From Thermopetrobacter sp964430935 (GTDB taxonomy: Bacteria > Pseudomonadota > Alphaproteobacteria > Rhizobiales > Aestuariivirgaceae): a stretch of DNA of 50,913 nt. Both the position numbers and the translations under genes were made by a program. The stretch's first letter is position 1. Each line of letters starts with the position of its first letter. Shown piece by piece: positions 1 to 11,188 of this stretch. The notes under the pieces are model-generated. The model was not told the DNA's origin. It was given only the letters and a program-made list of their open reading frames with translations, and did no database searches. Location: NCBI GenBank assembly GCA_964430935.1, contig CAYSHK010000083.1:1-50913 (forward strand). The letters are read 5' to 3'.

Positions 1-97
1 CCGCATGCCATCCCTTTCCGGCCATCCGCGCCATCCGGCTTGACGGCCAGCATTCCGAAACCGGAAAGGCGCCGGACGGCCACCGGACATCGCCCGA

Positions 98-138
98 TTC
101 CAAAAATGGAAAATTCTGGATATTTATCCATTTTTGGA
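98..138. promoter_or_regulatory. Paired TCCA-N4-TGGA palindromes (possible operator)
   Basis: Two short palindromes, TTCCA-N4-TGGAA at 98-111 and TCCA-N4-TGGA at 127-138, lie 28 bp apart centre to centre. Together they form a perfect 14-bp inverted repeat (97-110 with 127-140), with a further inverted repeat (TGGATA/TATCCA, 117-130) between them. The stretch is AT-rich in a GC-rich background and lies beyond the 3' end of alaS. No T-run follows on either strand, so an operator for a gene left of the window is likelier than a terminator. I see no gene in 1-290. Confidence 0.4.
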
Positions 139-290
139 ATATCCGGACGCATGATCGTTTCCCGGCAGCCGGTCCGGTCCGGGCCGGTGGACGGACCGGA
201 ATGGCCATGCAACGACGATGGGCCATCGACGCGGGACACGGGCATCGCGATCGGAAGACCACGGCCCGCCGGAGGAACGGCCCCCTGCCC

Positions 291-2960
<2,670 letters not shown>

Positions 2961-3166
2961 GGAACGATTGCCTCTTTGGAATTATTCTATCTTGCAGCGG
3001 GAAATATGCCGTCGCGGACCATGCCGCGCAAGCCCCCATGTCGTCCTGCGGCTTTTATAACCTGCTTGTGTGCAAGTCCAGCGGGGATGCGCGCACGCCA
3101 TCGCGAATGTGGCGCTTCCGCCCGCAACGGACGCTGTCGCACCGCAGGAGGCCGGCGCGCACATCC

Positions 3167-3994
3167 TCAGGCGCCCGCCGCATCGATTGTCGCGGCGACG
3201 AGTTCGTTGAAGTCCCGCTCCCCGGCGACCTTCTGGATCTCCTCCATGCCGACGGTGTAGCCCCAGCGCCGGGCGATCTTCTCGTAGCGGGGGATGCGGT
3301 GGTGGATCAGACGCTCGAAACCCCAGACGGCGAAATCGTCGGGATCCACCTCGCGTTCGTCCCGGATGCCCTTCTCGGCCATGTATTCCGCCCAGATCCG
3401 CCTCAGGAACTCCGGCTGGTAGTACATGGGCTTTGGGGCGCGGCGGAAACGCTCGATCAGCATCTCCGCGTGTTCGGGCGTGCCCTCGATGTAGAGAAGA
3501 AGAGTGTTGTTCGTCAGTGCGTTGACGACCGGATCGGAAGGATCGTCGAAATTGATCACCTCGCACAGGGATCCGCCGGTGTCGCACAGAAAGTGCTCGT
3601 AGCCGTAGATCTCCCTCGCCTTGCCGATGAATTCCGGCACGTCGAGCAGCGCGGCGATCTCGCCCCGGCGGTGCTGGGCCTGGCGCCGGCGGTATTCCTC
3701 GAAGGGGAGGCCGCCCTTCTCCGGATTGCCGGGTTTGCCGAGATACGTGGACAGCGGCTCGAGGTTCTCGAAGGTGATGTTGGAGGAGATGTAGATCGAA
3801 TCCGAGCGCAGGAGCTGCCTCAGCAGAGGCACCTTCATGGCCTCGCGCTTGAAGTTGTCCACGATGTGCTCGTTCATGTAGCGGGTGCCGATGCGGTAGT
3901 CGACGGAATAGAGGAACCAGTCGTCCCGGCGGAGCTTGCGCCCGAGCGTCGTCTTGCCAACTCCGGACATGCCGAAGATGGTCACCGCCTTCAT
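3167..3994 (-). CDS. P-loop ATPase/kinase-like protein of unknown substrate
   Basis: This 275-residue soluble protein begins with a beta strand and a Walker A motif (FGMSGVGKTTLGRKL). That looks like a small-molecule kinase or nucleotide-binding ATPase, but I recognise no substrate-specific motif. The start is placed at the ATG directly before KAVTIFGMSG, which puts the P-loop near the N-terminus as is usual. In-frame upstream starts at 4033 and 4081 would add a basic tail without clear homology. It is transcribed in the same direction as alaS, with a gap of about 200 bp, and diverges from dksA. The biochemical role is unknown. Confidence 0.75.
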   Translation of the reverse strand: MKAVTIFGMSGVGKTTLGRKLRRDDWFLYSVDYRIGTRYMNEHIVDNFKREAMKVPLLRQLLRSDSIYISSNITFENLEPLSTYLGKPGNPEKGGLPFEEYRRRQAQHRRGEIAALLDVPEFIGKAREIYGYEHFLCDTGGSLCEVINFDDPSDPVVNALTNNTLLLYIEGTPEHAEMLIERFRRAPKPMYYQPEFLRRIWAEYMAEKGIRDEREVDPDDFAVWGFERLIHHRIPRYEKIARRWGYTVGMEEIQKVAGERDFNELVAATIDAAGA

Positions 3995-4179
3995 GGGCTG
4001 TTCCAGATATTCGCGTCCGGATGAGAAACGCATGAGCAAGGCCCCGACAGGTGACGGCCGGCGTCCGGCCCCGATCCTCATTCAGGCATAAACCATGCCG
4101 GGCCGCCCCACAAGCCGCACGGACGCGCCACCCCCGGAAGTCTCCGCATGCCTCTGGCACGGCTCTTGCGTAAACCCTC

Positions 4180-4208
4180 TTGTCCATGACCTGTGTCAGT
4201 CGTATACA
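4180..4208 (+). promoter_or_regulatory. Putative sigma-70 promoter of dksA
   Basis: TTGTCC (4180-4185), a 17-bp spacer and TATACA (4203-4208) lie about 45 bases before the dksA start codon, in the divergent gap between the ATPase gene and dksA. This is a pattern match only. Confidence 0.45.
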
Positions 4209-4251
4209 GGCGCTGCCCGGAAAACGGCAGACAACGGAGGGAAGCACGACG

Positions 4252-4674
4252 ATGGTATCCGGCATCGAACTGGACGACGATTACCGTCCCAGCGAGGACG
4301 AGCCGTTCATGAACGAGCGCCAGCGCGAGTATTTCCGTCGCAAGCTGCTCGCCTGGAAGGAGGAGATCCTGCGCGAGGCCCGCAGCACGCTCCAGCACCT
4401 GCAGGACGAGAACGAACCCCTCCCCGACATAGCCGACCGCGCATCCACGGAGACGGACCGCTCCATCGAACTGCGCACCCGCGACCGCCAGCGCAAGCTG
4501 ATCGCCAAGATCGACGCCGCGCTGGAGCGCATCGAGAACGGCGAATACGGCTACTGCGAGGAAACCGGCGAGCCCATCTCGCTGCGCCGGCTGGAGGCCC
4601 GTCCCATCGCCACGCTCTCCATCGAGGCACAGGAACGCCACGAACGCCGCGAGAAGGTGTTCCGCGACGACTGA
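4252..4674 (+). CDS. dksA: DksA-family RNA polymerase-binding regulator, single-cysteine type
   Basis: DksA enters the secondary channel of RNA polymerase and works with ppGpp to adjust rRNA and amino-acid promoters. The predicted protein is 140 residues. A coiled coil of roughly residues 20-95 has the functional tip motif DxxDxA (D59, D62, A64). The C-terminal globule reads YGYCEETGEPI. Only one cysteine (C102) remains of the four zinc ligands of E. coli DksA, as in some alphaproteobacterial homologues. The start is the ATG at 4252, because GGAGGG lies about 12 bases upstream; an in-frame ATG at 4180 would lie in the promoter. The gene stands alone and converges on the FliO-like gene. Confidence 0.93.
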   Translation: MVSGIELDDDYRPSEDEPFMNERQREYFRRKLLAWKEEILREARSTLQHLQDENEPLPDIADRASTETDRSIELRTRDRQRKLIAKIDAALERIENGEYGYCEETGEPISLRRLEARPIATLSIEAQERHERREKVFRDD

Positions 4675-4824
4675 GGCCGCGCGGGACGCGGAAGCTCCGC
4701 ACACTCCCCCGAACGGACGCAAGGGGCCGGTCGATCCGTGCCCGTTGCGCATGGCAGCCGGATGATCCCCCCTGCGCCGCCTTCCCGGCATCATCCGATG
4801 CCGAAGGACGTCTCCCCGTACAGG

Positions 4825-5304
4825 CTAGAGTTCCGGTTCGTCCCTGCGGGGCGGAAACGGCGGCGCCGGACGGACCGGTTTGGGCGCGGCCGGAGGCGCC
4901 GGGCGCGGTGTCCCGAACGTAACGGCCTCGCCGGACGGCAACTCCGCATCCTCCACCGGCGGCGGGGGCGGCGGCGGAGCCGCGGGGGCGGCGGCGCGGG
5001 GCGCGGGAGCGGAAACCTTGCGGGCGGGCGCCACGACCGGTTCGCGGTATTCCCCCGCCTCGATGCCGCTCTCGATAACCAGATCCGTATTGCCCCCGAC
5101 AAGCACGAGATGCTCCACATCGTCGCGCCGCACGAGCAGGAGCTGGCGGTTTTCATCCACGTCGCAGACGGAGACGACCGCGATGCGCCCCTCCGGATCG
5201 CGGCGGCGCGCCTTTTTCCCATACAGCTTCAGCGCGACGAGCGCTCCATAGATCGCGACGAGCAGCACCACCGCGATCACCGCGTAGTAGACAAGATCGG
5301 ACAT
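4825..5304 (-). CDS. FliO-like single-pass membrane protein with proline-rich tail
   Basis: The 159-residue protein has one N-terminal membrane segment (about residues 5-25). A small basic domain follows, containing RQLLLVRRDDVEHLVLVGG and NTDLVIESGI, the pattern of FliO-type flagellar export proteins. The C-terminal half is low in complexity, rich in proline and alanine with a run of seven prolines, and presumably disordered. FliO proteins help assemble the FliP ring of the flagellar export gate. No other flagellar gene lies in the window, so a flagellar role here is inferred from family only. It diverges from cckA. Confidence 0.7.
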   Translation of the reverse strand: MSDLVYYAVIAVVLLVAIYGALVALKLYGKKARRRDPEGRIAVVSVCDVDENRQLLLVRRDDVEHLVLVGGNTDLVIESGIEAGEYREPVVAPARKVSAPAPRAAAPAAPPPPPPPVEDAELPSGEAVTFGTPRPAPPAAPKPVRPAPPFPPRRDEPEL

Positions 5305-5391
5305 TCCGGACGCCCCCTCGGTTTCGATGCGAAATCATCCCCCGCGCTCCCTACCGCCCGTATTCCGGGCGGGCATGCGGAGCGCCCGGCC

Positions 5392-5420
5392 ACTATACTC
5401 CACCTGCCCCGCGACGGCAA
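5392..5420 (-). promoter_or_regulatory. Putative promoter of the FliO-like gene in the 335-bp divergent gap
   Basis: On the minus strand TTGCCG (5420-5415), a 17-bp spacer and TATAGT (5397-5392) make a good sigma-70 match about 90 bases before the FliO-like start. The rest of the gap 5305-5639 holds a 7-bp hairpin (GCGACGG/CCGTCGC, 5426-5446) on the cckA side. No convincing gene is seen there. A 36-codon in-frame extension of cckA (from 5532) looks non-coding. Confidence 0.45.
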
Positions 5421-5639
5421 AGACGGCGACGGTTCCGCTCCGTCGCAAGGATATGGTATTCATCTGAAAGGCATGATTCGCCTGCGTTTGTCCGTGTCCG
5501 GCAGTGCGTACCCGCCCGGCGGCCCGACACGATGCCGGGGCCGCGAGGCGCATCGGAGGATCGGTTCTCCATCGCGGGAATCGCGGAAGAGGAACGGTGC
5601 GGATCCCTGATCCGCGCGCGACAGCAACGACGGGCAGCC

Positions 5640-8201
5640 ATGACGGACACCACGGCCATCACCGGATCCACCGCAACGGACCTGCCGCGCATGCGCCCGG
5701 GCCCGCGCAGGGGCGGCGCGCTGCGCATCCTGGCGGGCGTGCTGCTCGCCACTTCCGCGGCCGCGACTGCGGGAGGCCTCGCATGGGCGGTCATGCGGGG
5801 CATGCCGGAAGCGCCACGCTGGGCCGTCGCCGCCGGAGGCGCATTGGCCTTCGTCGGGGCCGGAGCCATCTTCGGCTGGGCGGCGGGGCTGTTGCATTTC
5901 GGGCATGAGAACCGGCACCGGGCGTTCCTCGACGCCTTCTCGGAGGCGCTGGACGAGGCCTGCCTGGTCACCGACAGGCGGGGACGGCCGCTGTTCGCGA
6001 ACTCCGCCTACAGGGAGCTGCTCGCACGTGCCGGACGCAACAGGCTCGTGGGGCTGGACAACCTCTACGCGGGTTTTCCCGAACCGGCGCAGCAGATCTA
6101 CCGGCTATCCCTCAAGGCGCGGGACGGCGAGAGCGGGGAGGCGGAATTCCGGCTCGAGGCCGGGCAGAACGCCCCCGGAGCGCGCAAGGACGGCCATGCC
6201 TGGATCCGCATCCGCACGTCTCCGATGCAATTCGACGGCCAGGAGCTGACCCTGTGGCGCATCGCCGACGTCACCGACGAAAGGGCGAGGCAGGACCGGG
6301 CGTTCGTCAACCTCCAGCACATCATCGACTATCTCGACAACATGCCGGCCGGCCTCTTCTCCACCCTGCCGGACGGCCGCATAACCTATCTCAACGCCAC
6401 GCTGGGCGAATGGCTGGGGCTGGACCTGGAGCGCATCATGAGCCAGTCCCTGACCCTGACCGACGTGCTTCCCGAAGAGATCGCCGCCCAGCTGGCCGCC
6501 ATCGCCCCGGAGCCCGGCGTGCGCCGGATCGAAACCTTCCACGCCGATCTGCGCAGCGCCGCCGGCGAGACCATACCCGTCCGCATCATCCATCGCGTGG
6601 ACCACGACGCCGCCGGACGTCCGCGGCCGTCCCGCACCCTGGTGCTCGACATGCGGGGAACGCGGCTGGACGCGGAACGTCAGGCCCACAAGCTGGCCCG
6701 TTTCGTCAACAGCGCACCGGTCGGCATCGCCATGGCCGACGCGGAGGGGCGTCTGACGATGCTCAACGCGGCGCTGGCGCAGATCACCTCCGAGGCCCAT
6801 CTCGGGGACAGCATCTCGCGGATCGTCGCACCGACCGACCGCGAGCGGCTGATGCGTCTCTTCCGTTCCGTGGCCTCCGGAGAACGGCTCCAGGCGCAGG
6901 GCGATTTCAACATCGAATCCGGTTCCGAGACCCGCGCGCAGATCACGATCGCCGCCACCGAAACCGACCAGGACGGAGTCCGCGCCCTGACCCTGTACGT
7001 CATCGACACCACGCTCCAGCAGGGCCTCATGCAGCAGCTCGAACAGGGCCAGAAGATGCAGGCCGTGGGCAAGCTGGTGAGCGGCATCGCCCACGATTTC
7101 AACAACATGCTCACCGCCATACTGGGCTTCTCGGACATGCTGCTGCAGAAGCACCGGCCCGAGGATCCCTCGTTCGAGCAGATCATGAACATCAAGCAGA
7201 ACGCCAACCGGGCCGCCGCCATGGTGCGTCAGCTGCTGGCGTTCTCCCGCAAGCAGACGCTCCAGCCCCGCGTCATCTCGCTCACCGATCTCCTCTCCGA
7301 CATGATCGCCATGCTGCGCCGGTCCATGGGCGAGAAGATCGAGCTCACGCTGGAGCACGGACGGGATCTCTGGCCGGTCTTCGCCGACCCCTCGCAGATC
7401 GACCGGGTCATCATGAATCTGGCGGTCAACGCCCGCGACGCCATGCCCCGCGGCGGCAAACTGACCGTGCGCACGGCCAACGTGCCCGCCGAGGAAGCGG
7501 CGCGCATCGCCCCCGACATCATGCCCGACATGGACTACGTGCTGATCGAGGTGTCGGATACCGGCGAGGGCATCCCCCCGGAACTGCTGGACAAGATCTA
7601 CGATCCCTTCTTCACGACGAAGGCCGTCGGCAAGGGAACCGGCCTCGGCCTCTCCACCGTCTACGGCATCGTCAAGCAGACCGGCGGCTACATCTTCTGC
7701 GACTCGAAGCCGGGAGAGGGAACGACCTTCCGCATCTACCTGCCGCGGCACGTGGAGACCGAGAGCGAGAGGGCCAGGCGTCTGGAGGCGCGGCAGGCGG
7801 AGAACGAGGGACGCGAGGACCTCACCGGCTCCGGTCGCATCCTGCTCGTGGAGGACGAGGATGCCGTCCGCGCCTTCGCCGTCCATGCGCTGAAGGCGCG
7901 CGGCTACGACGTGGTGGAGGCCTCCTCCGGGGAGATCGCGCTCGACACCATGGAGGAGATGCTCGAAAGGGGCGAGACCGTGGACCTCATCGTCTCCGAC
8001 GTCGTCATGCCCGGCATGGATGGACCGACCATGCTCAGCGAGCTGCGCAGGATGGGTGTCACCTCCCCCGTGGTCTTCATGTCGGGCCACGCCGAGGACG
8101 CCTTCGCCGAAAGCCTCGAGGAGGACGTGGAATTCACCTTCCTCGCCAAGCCCTTCAACCTGAAGCAGATCGCCGAGACGGTGAAGCGCGCCATGCCCTG
8201 A
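5640..8201 (+). CDS. cckA: Hybrid sensor histidine kinase CckA
   Basis: CckA is the membrane kinase/phosphatase at the head of the CckA-ChpT-CtrA phosphorelay that controls the alphaproteobacterial cell cycle. The predicted 853-residue protein has two N-terminal membrane segments (about residues 25-85) and PAS-like sensor regions. The HisKA domain carries the phosphoacceptor in AHDFNNMLTAILGFSDMLL (H485). The ATPase domain shows VNARDAM, DTGEGI and GTGLGLSTVYGIVKQ boxes. The C-terminal receiver (ILLVEDED... SDVVMPGMDG) has phosphoacceptor D787. The start at 5640 (MTDTTAI) is preferred because upstream in-frame residues lack typical character, although the ribosome site is weak. ChpT and CtrA are not in the window. 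Confidence 0.95.
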   Translation: MTDTTAITGSTATDLPRMRPGPRRGGALRILAGVLLATSAAATAGGLAWAVMRGMPEAPRWAVAAGGALAFVGAGAIFGWAAGLLHFGHENRHRAFLDAFSEALDEACLVTDRRGRPLFANSAYRELLARAGRNRLVGLDNLYAGFPEPAQQIYRLSLKARDGESGEAEFRLEAGQNAPGARKDGHAWIRIRTSPMQFDGQELTLWRIADVTDERARQDRAFVNLQHIIDYLDNMPAGLFSTLPDGRITYLNATLGEWLGLDLERIMSQSLTLTDVLPEEIAAQLAAIAPEPGVRRIETFHADLRSAAGETIPVRIIHRVDHDAAGRPRPSRTLVLDMRGTRLDAERQAHKLARFVNSAPVGIAMADAEGRLTMLNAALAQITSEAHLGDSISRIVAPTDRERLMRLFRSVASGERLQAQGDFNIESGSETRAQITIAATETDQDGVRALTLYVIDTTLQQGLMQQLEQGQKMQAVGKLVSGIAHDFNNMLTAILGFSDMLLQKHRPEDPSFEQIMNIKQNANRAAAMVRQLLAFSRKQTLQPRVISLTDLLSDMIAMLRRSMGEKIELTLEHGRDLWPVFADPSQIDRVIMNLAVNARDAMPRGGKLTVRTANVPAEEAARIAPDIMPDMDYVLIEVSDTGEGIPPELLDKIYDPFFTTKAVGKGTGLGLSTVYGIVKQTGGYIFCDSKPGEGTTFRIYLPRHVETESERARRLEARQAENEGREDLTGSGRILLVEDEDAVRAFAVHALKARGYDVVEASSGEIALDTMEEMLERGETVDLIVSDVVMPGMDGPTMLSELRRMGVTSPVVFMSGHAEDAFAESLEEDVEFTFLAKPFNLKQIAETVKRAMP

Positions 8202-8255
8202 TCCCGTCCACGGCGGCGCGAACCGACGGATGGCGGGCGGATGGAGGAGCCGGAT

Positions 8256-8600
8256 TCAGCGCCCCTCGCGCAGCGAACGGATGAAGGCGATGATGTTCGC
8301 TATGTCCCTTTTCGACAGCACGAAACCCTTCATGGGATAATGCGGCTGCCGGAGAAAGGCGGCGATCTGCGAATCCGGATAGCGTGCGGGATTGGCCGCG
8401 ATCTCCTCGAAGGACGGCGCGTTCACTGCCGGCTGCACCCTGTCCGCCGGAAAGCCCGGCACGACATGGCATTTGACGCATTGTTCGGCGATCAGCGGCT
8501 TCGCCGCCTCCGCCCTCCCGGCCGGAAGGGCATCCTCCGCGTGCGCCGCACCGCCAACAAGCGACAGCGCAAGAACGAATCCTGCCAGTGCTTTCATCAT
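8256..8600 (-). CDS. Small periplasmic c-type cytochrome
   Basis: The 114-residue precursor has a signal peptide (MMKALAGFVLALSLVGGAAHA) and one haem-binding motif, CVKCH. A likely methionine axial ligand lies in HYPMKGFVL near the C-terminus, and a closing helix (ANIIAFIRSL) is typical of class I cytochromes c. It should carry one electron in the periplasm; the partner is unknown. GGAG lies five bases before the first of two adjacent ATGs, which sets the start at 8600. It ends about 55 bp after cckA in convergent orientation and diverges from the DUF2259-like gene. Confidence 0.87.
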   Translation of the reverse strand: MMKALAGFVLALSLVGGAAHAEDALPAGRAEAAKPLIAEQCVKCHVVPGFPADRVQPAVNAPSFEEIAANPARYPDSQIAAFLRQPHYPMKGFVLSKRDIANIIAFIRSLREGR

Positions 8601-8769
8601 GATCACTCCCCGAATGCCAGGAGAAACGCGATCCGCGATCCGGACCGGGGCGGGGAACCACCCATTTTCATATGTGCCCCCGTCCGCTACATGACAAGGG
8701 TCAAGGCAATCCGCCCCCGGCGGAGGCACAACACCCGGAGTTTCCACCCACAGGATCGAGGCCGCAGAC

Positions 8770-9507
8770 ATGATCAGGACATTCTTCACCGGTTGCGCAG
8801 TGGCGCTCGCCATGATCTCGGGCACCAGCCAGGCCGCCCTGGCGGCGGACGGAGGGACCACGCGCGAGCCCGGGCTCGACATCGTGGGCTTCAACGGCCG
8901 TGGATACTTCTTCGGCATCGAACAGTTCGGCCAGCGCCCGCGCACGGGCATCCCCTACGCCGAAATCCGGATCTACGATCTCAGAACGGACAGGGAGATA
9001 GACCGCTCCCCGTTCGTCTACGACGAAACGGCGAAGATTCCGGAGGGACATACCATCGAGGACGCCATCGACCGCGCCCGGCGCGCGGTCTACCTCGACG
9101 CCCGCCGCGTCATCAAGTACCTGACGCTGGTTCCCCGCGGCCGCACCGTCGTGCCGAAGGACGGCAAGGCGGCCAAGGCCCTGCAGATCTCGGCTCCCGG
9201 CCTTTCGGGTCTTCTCACGCTCGAAACCTTCCCGCTCGACGCGCCCGGCTGCAAAGGCGTGAAGACGGTGGGATTCGTGCTCAAGCTCGCGAACGACAAG
9301 GGGGTGAGCGAGGTCCACCGGGACACGAAGATGCCGAAGGGACGGGGATGCCCCGTGGATTACGACATCCGCAGCGCCTCCATCTATCTGCCCCATCCGG
9401 AAGCCGATGCCCTCGCGGTCGTGATCGGAGCCAGACAGGGCGGACGGGACAGTGGCGACATCCACTATACCGTCGTCGGCCATTTCTATGACCACCGGAA
9501 GAAATAG
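8770..9507 (+). CDS. Predicted secreted protein, DUF2259-like
   Basis: The 245-residue precursor has a signal peptide ending near AALAADG. The mature part starts with DIVGFNGRGYFFGIEQFGQ and carries a paired strand pattern (YAEIRIYDLRTDREID) that I associate with the predicted secreted family DUF2259. No catalytic residues are recognised. The 3' end overlaps the start of the amidase gene by 20 bp in another frame, which suggests translational coupling. Function is unknown. Confidence 0.72.
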   Translation: MIRTFFTGCAVALAMISGTSQAALAADGGTTREPGLDIVGFNGRGYFFGIEQFGQRPRTGIPYAEIRIYDLRTDREIDRSPFVYDETAKIPEGHTIEDAIDRARRAVYLDARRVIKYLTLVPRGRTVVPKDGKAAKALQISAPGLSGLLTLETFPLDAPGCKGVKTVGFVLKLANDKGVSEVHRDTKMPKGRGCPVDYDIRSASIYLPHPEADALAVVIGARQGGRDSGDIHYTVVGHFYDHRKK

Positions 9508-10843
9508 CCGGAGCGAAATTCTCGATCTGGCCCGGGATCTCGAAACGGGGTCCCGCACGGCGCGCTCTCTCGTCGAGGAGGCCCTGGCGCGCATCGCCGA
9601 TCCCGCCGGAGAGGGAGCGCGGAGTTTCGTACTCGTCGACGGAGACGGTGCGCGCAGGGCCGCGGACCATGTGGACGCCCTCCGTCGTGCGGGACGCGCG
9701 CCATCCCCCTTCGCCGGCATTCCCTTTTCCGTGAAGGACCTGTTCGACGTGCGCGGACAGGTGACGACCGCCGGTTCGAAGCTGCTGCGCACCGCCCCGC
9801 CGGCGGAGAAGGATGCGCCCGTGGTCGCGGAACTGCGACGGGCGGGCCTTGTGTCCGTCGGCCGGACGAACATGACGGAATTCGCCTATTCCGGCGTGGG
9901 GCTCAATCCCCACTATGGAACGCCCGCCAGCGTCTGGGACAGGAGGACGCGCCGCATTCCCGGCGGGTCATCCTCCGGCGCGGGCGTATCCGTGGCGGAA
10001 GGAACGACCCCTCTGGCGCTGGGTACCGACACGGGCGGTTCCTGCCGGGTCCCCGCCGCCTACAACGGGACGGTCGGTTTCAAGCCCACCCACGGCGCCC
10101 TGCCCTCCAAGGGGATCTGGCCGCTGGCACCCGGGTTCGACGTCGCCGGCCCCCTCGCCCGCACCGTGACCGACGCCGCGATCGCCTTCGACCTCATGAA
10201 GGGACGGACGCCGCGGCTTCCTCCCGGACGGGCACCCTCCACCATCGTTCTGGGAATCCCGCAGGACATGGTTCTCGAGGATCTGGATCCTCCCGTCGCC
10301 GAAGCCTTCGGAAAGGCGCTCTCCGCCCTTTCCGGCGCGGGAGTCCGGCTGGTGGAGGTCCGCGGTCATGCCATGCCGCGCATCCGTGAACACGGCATCA
10401 TCGCCGCCTCCGAGGCCTGGTCCGTGCATGCCGAAATGCTGCGCCGCCACGGGGACGCCTACGACCCGCGGGTGCGCTGGAGACTCTCGATGGGAGCCGA
10501 CATCGCCCCGGAACAGCTCGCGGCAACGCGGCGCGTGCGTGCGGAGATGATCGCCGCGTTCTCCACATCCTGCACGGCCTGCGATGCCTGGGTCCTGCCC
10601 ACCGTCCCCAATCTACCGCCCCCCATCTCCGCGCTGGAGGACGACGAATCCTACGCCGGGCTGAACTTTCTGGCGCTGCGCAACACCTTCGTCGCCAATT
10701 TCCTCGATGCCTGCGCCATCTCCCTGCCCGCCACCCCGGCCGGCGCGCCACCCGTCGGATTCTCCATCATGGCCCCGGCCGGCCGCGATCGCGACCTGCT
10801 CGTGACCGCCGCCGCGGCCGAACGCATTCTCTCCACGCACTGA
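9488..10843 (+). CDS. Amidase signature family enzyme
   Basis: This 451-residue member of the amidase signature family hydrolyses a carboxamide. The Ser-cisSer-Lys triad is complete: K83 in IPFSVKDLF, S161 in GGSSSGAG and nucleophile S185 in GTDTGGSCRVPA. No GatB or GatC gene is adjacent, and glutamyl-tRNA amidotransferase subunits are usually longer, so a free-standing amidase is likelier than GatA. The substrate cannot be told. The ATG at 9488 lies inside the end of the preceding secreted-protein gene. Confidence 0.87.
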   Translation: MTTGRNSRSEILDLARDLETGSRTARSLVEEALARIADPAGEGARSFVLVDGDGARRAADHVDALRRAGRAPSPFAGIPFSVKDLFDVRGQVTTAGSKLLRTAPPAEKDAPVVAELRRAGLVSVGRTNMTEFAYSGVGLNPHYGTPASVWDRRTRRIPGGSSSGAGVSVAEGTTPLALGTDTGGSCRVPAAYNGTVGFKPTHGALPSKGIWPLAPGFDVAGPLARTVTDAAIAFDLMKGRTPRLPPGRAPSTIVLGIPQDMVLEDLDPPVAEAFGKALSALSGAGVRLVEVRGHAMPRIREHGIIAASEAWSVHAEMLRRHGDAYDPRVRWRLSMGADIAPEQLAATRRVRAEMIAAFSTSCTACDAWVLPTVPNLPPPISALEDDESYAGLNFLALRNTFVANFLDACAISLPATPAGAPPVGFSIMAPAGRDRDLLVTAAAAERILSTH

Positions 10844-11188
10844 CCGCCGATTTTTTTTCGGCCACCCCCCAGAAGCCGGAAACCGCCCGTCCGCGGCGGC
10901 CGACGCACCATTCCGCCTACTGACTGTTTCATCCTCTGGTTGCAAAATTGGGGAAACAACCTCCGATAGGTATTGATCGCATGATACAACGTATGATAGA
11001 GATCTCTCAGCTGATTCAGACGGGGCGCGAGTTTCCGGCTCGAAACCGGGCAGTCGCGAGCCGGAAGCGTCCCGACTGGATCAGCCCTTTGCAGGCTGCG
11101 ATGCCACCAGTGAGTGCGATGCGTAAGGCGTACAACGACAGAGCATAAACACGCAGGCTTCACGCGCTCCAATGGAGGGTAGAGGGGA
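10844..11188. other. Intergenic stretch upstream of the TolC-like gene
   Basis: An eight-T run (10851-10858) just after the amidase stop could help termination, but no strong stem precedes it. From about 10930 the DNA becomes AT-richer (TTGATC at 10973, TATGAT at 10992, 13 bp apart), so the promoter of the lipoprotein gene is probably here, though no well-spaced pair is clear. A 66-codon reading frame (10948-11148) has no ribosome site and no family character, and I do not call it. Confidence 0.4.

Noticed and set aside
97..140. Terminator of alaS
   Set aside because: The inverted repeat is perfect but lies about 150 bases past the stop and is not followed by a T-run on the minus strand.
6105..8090. 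Long open frame antisense to cckA
   Set aside because: Same shadow composition; CckA domains occupy the plus strand throughout.
10948..11148. 66-codon open frame upstream of the TolC-like gene
   Set aside because: No ribosome site, no recognisable character, and it occupies the likely promoter and 5' UTR of the lipoprotein gene.
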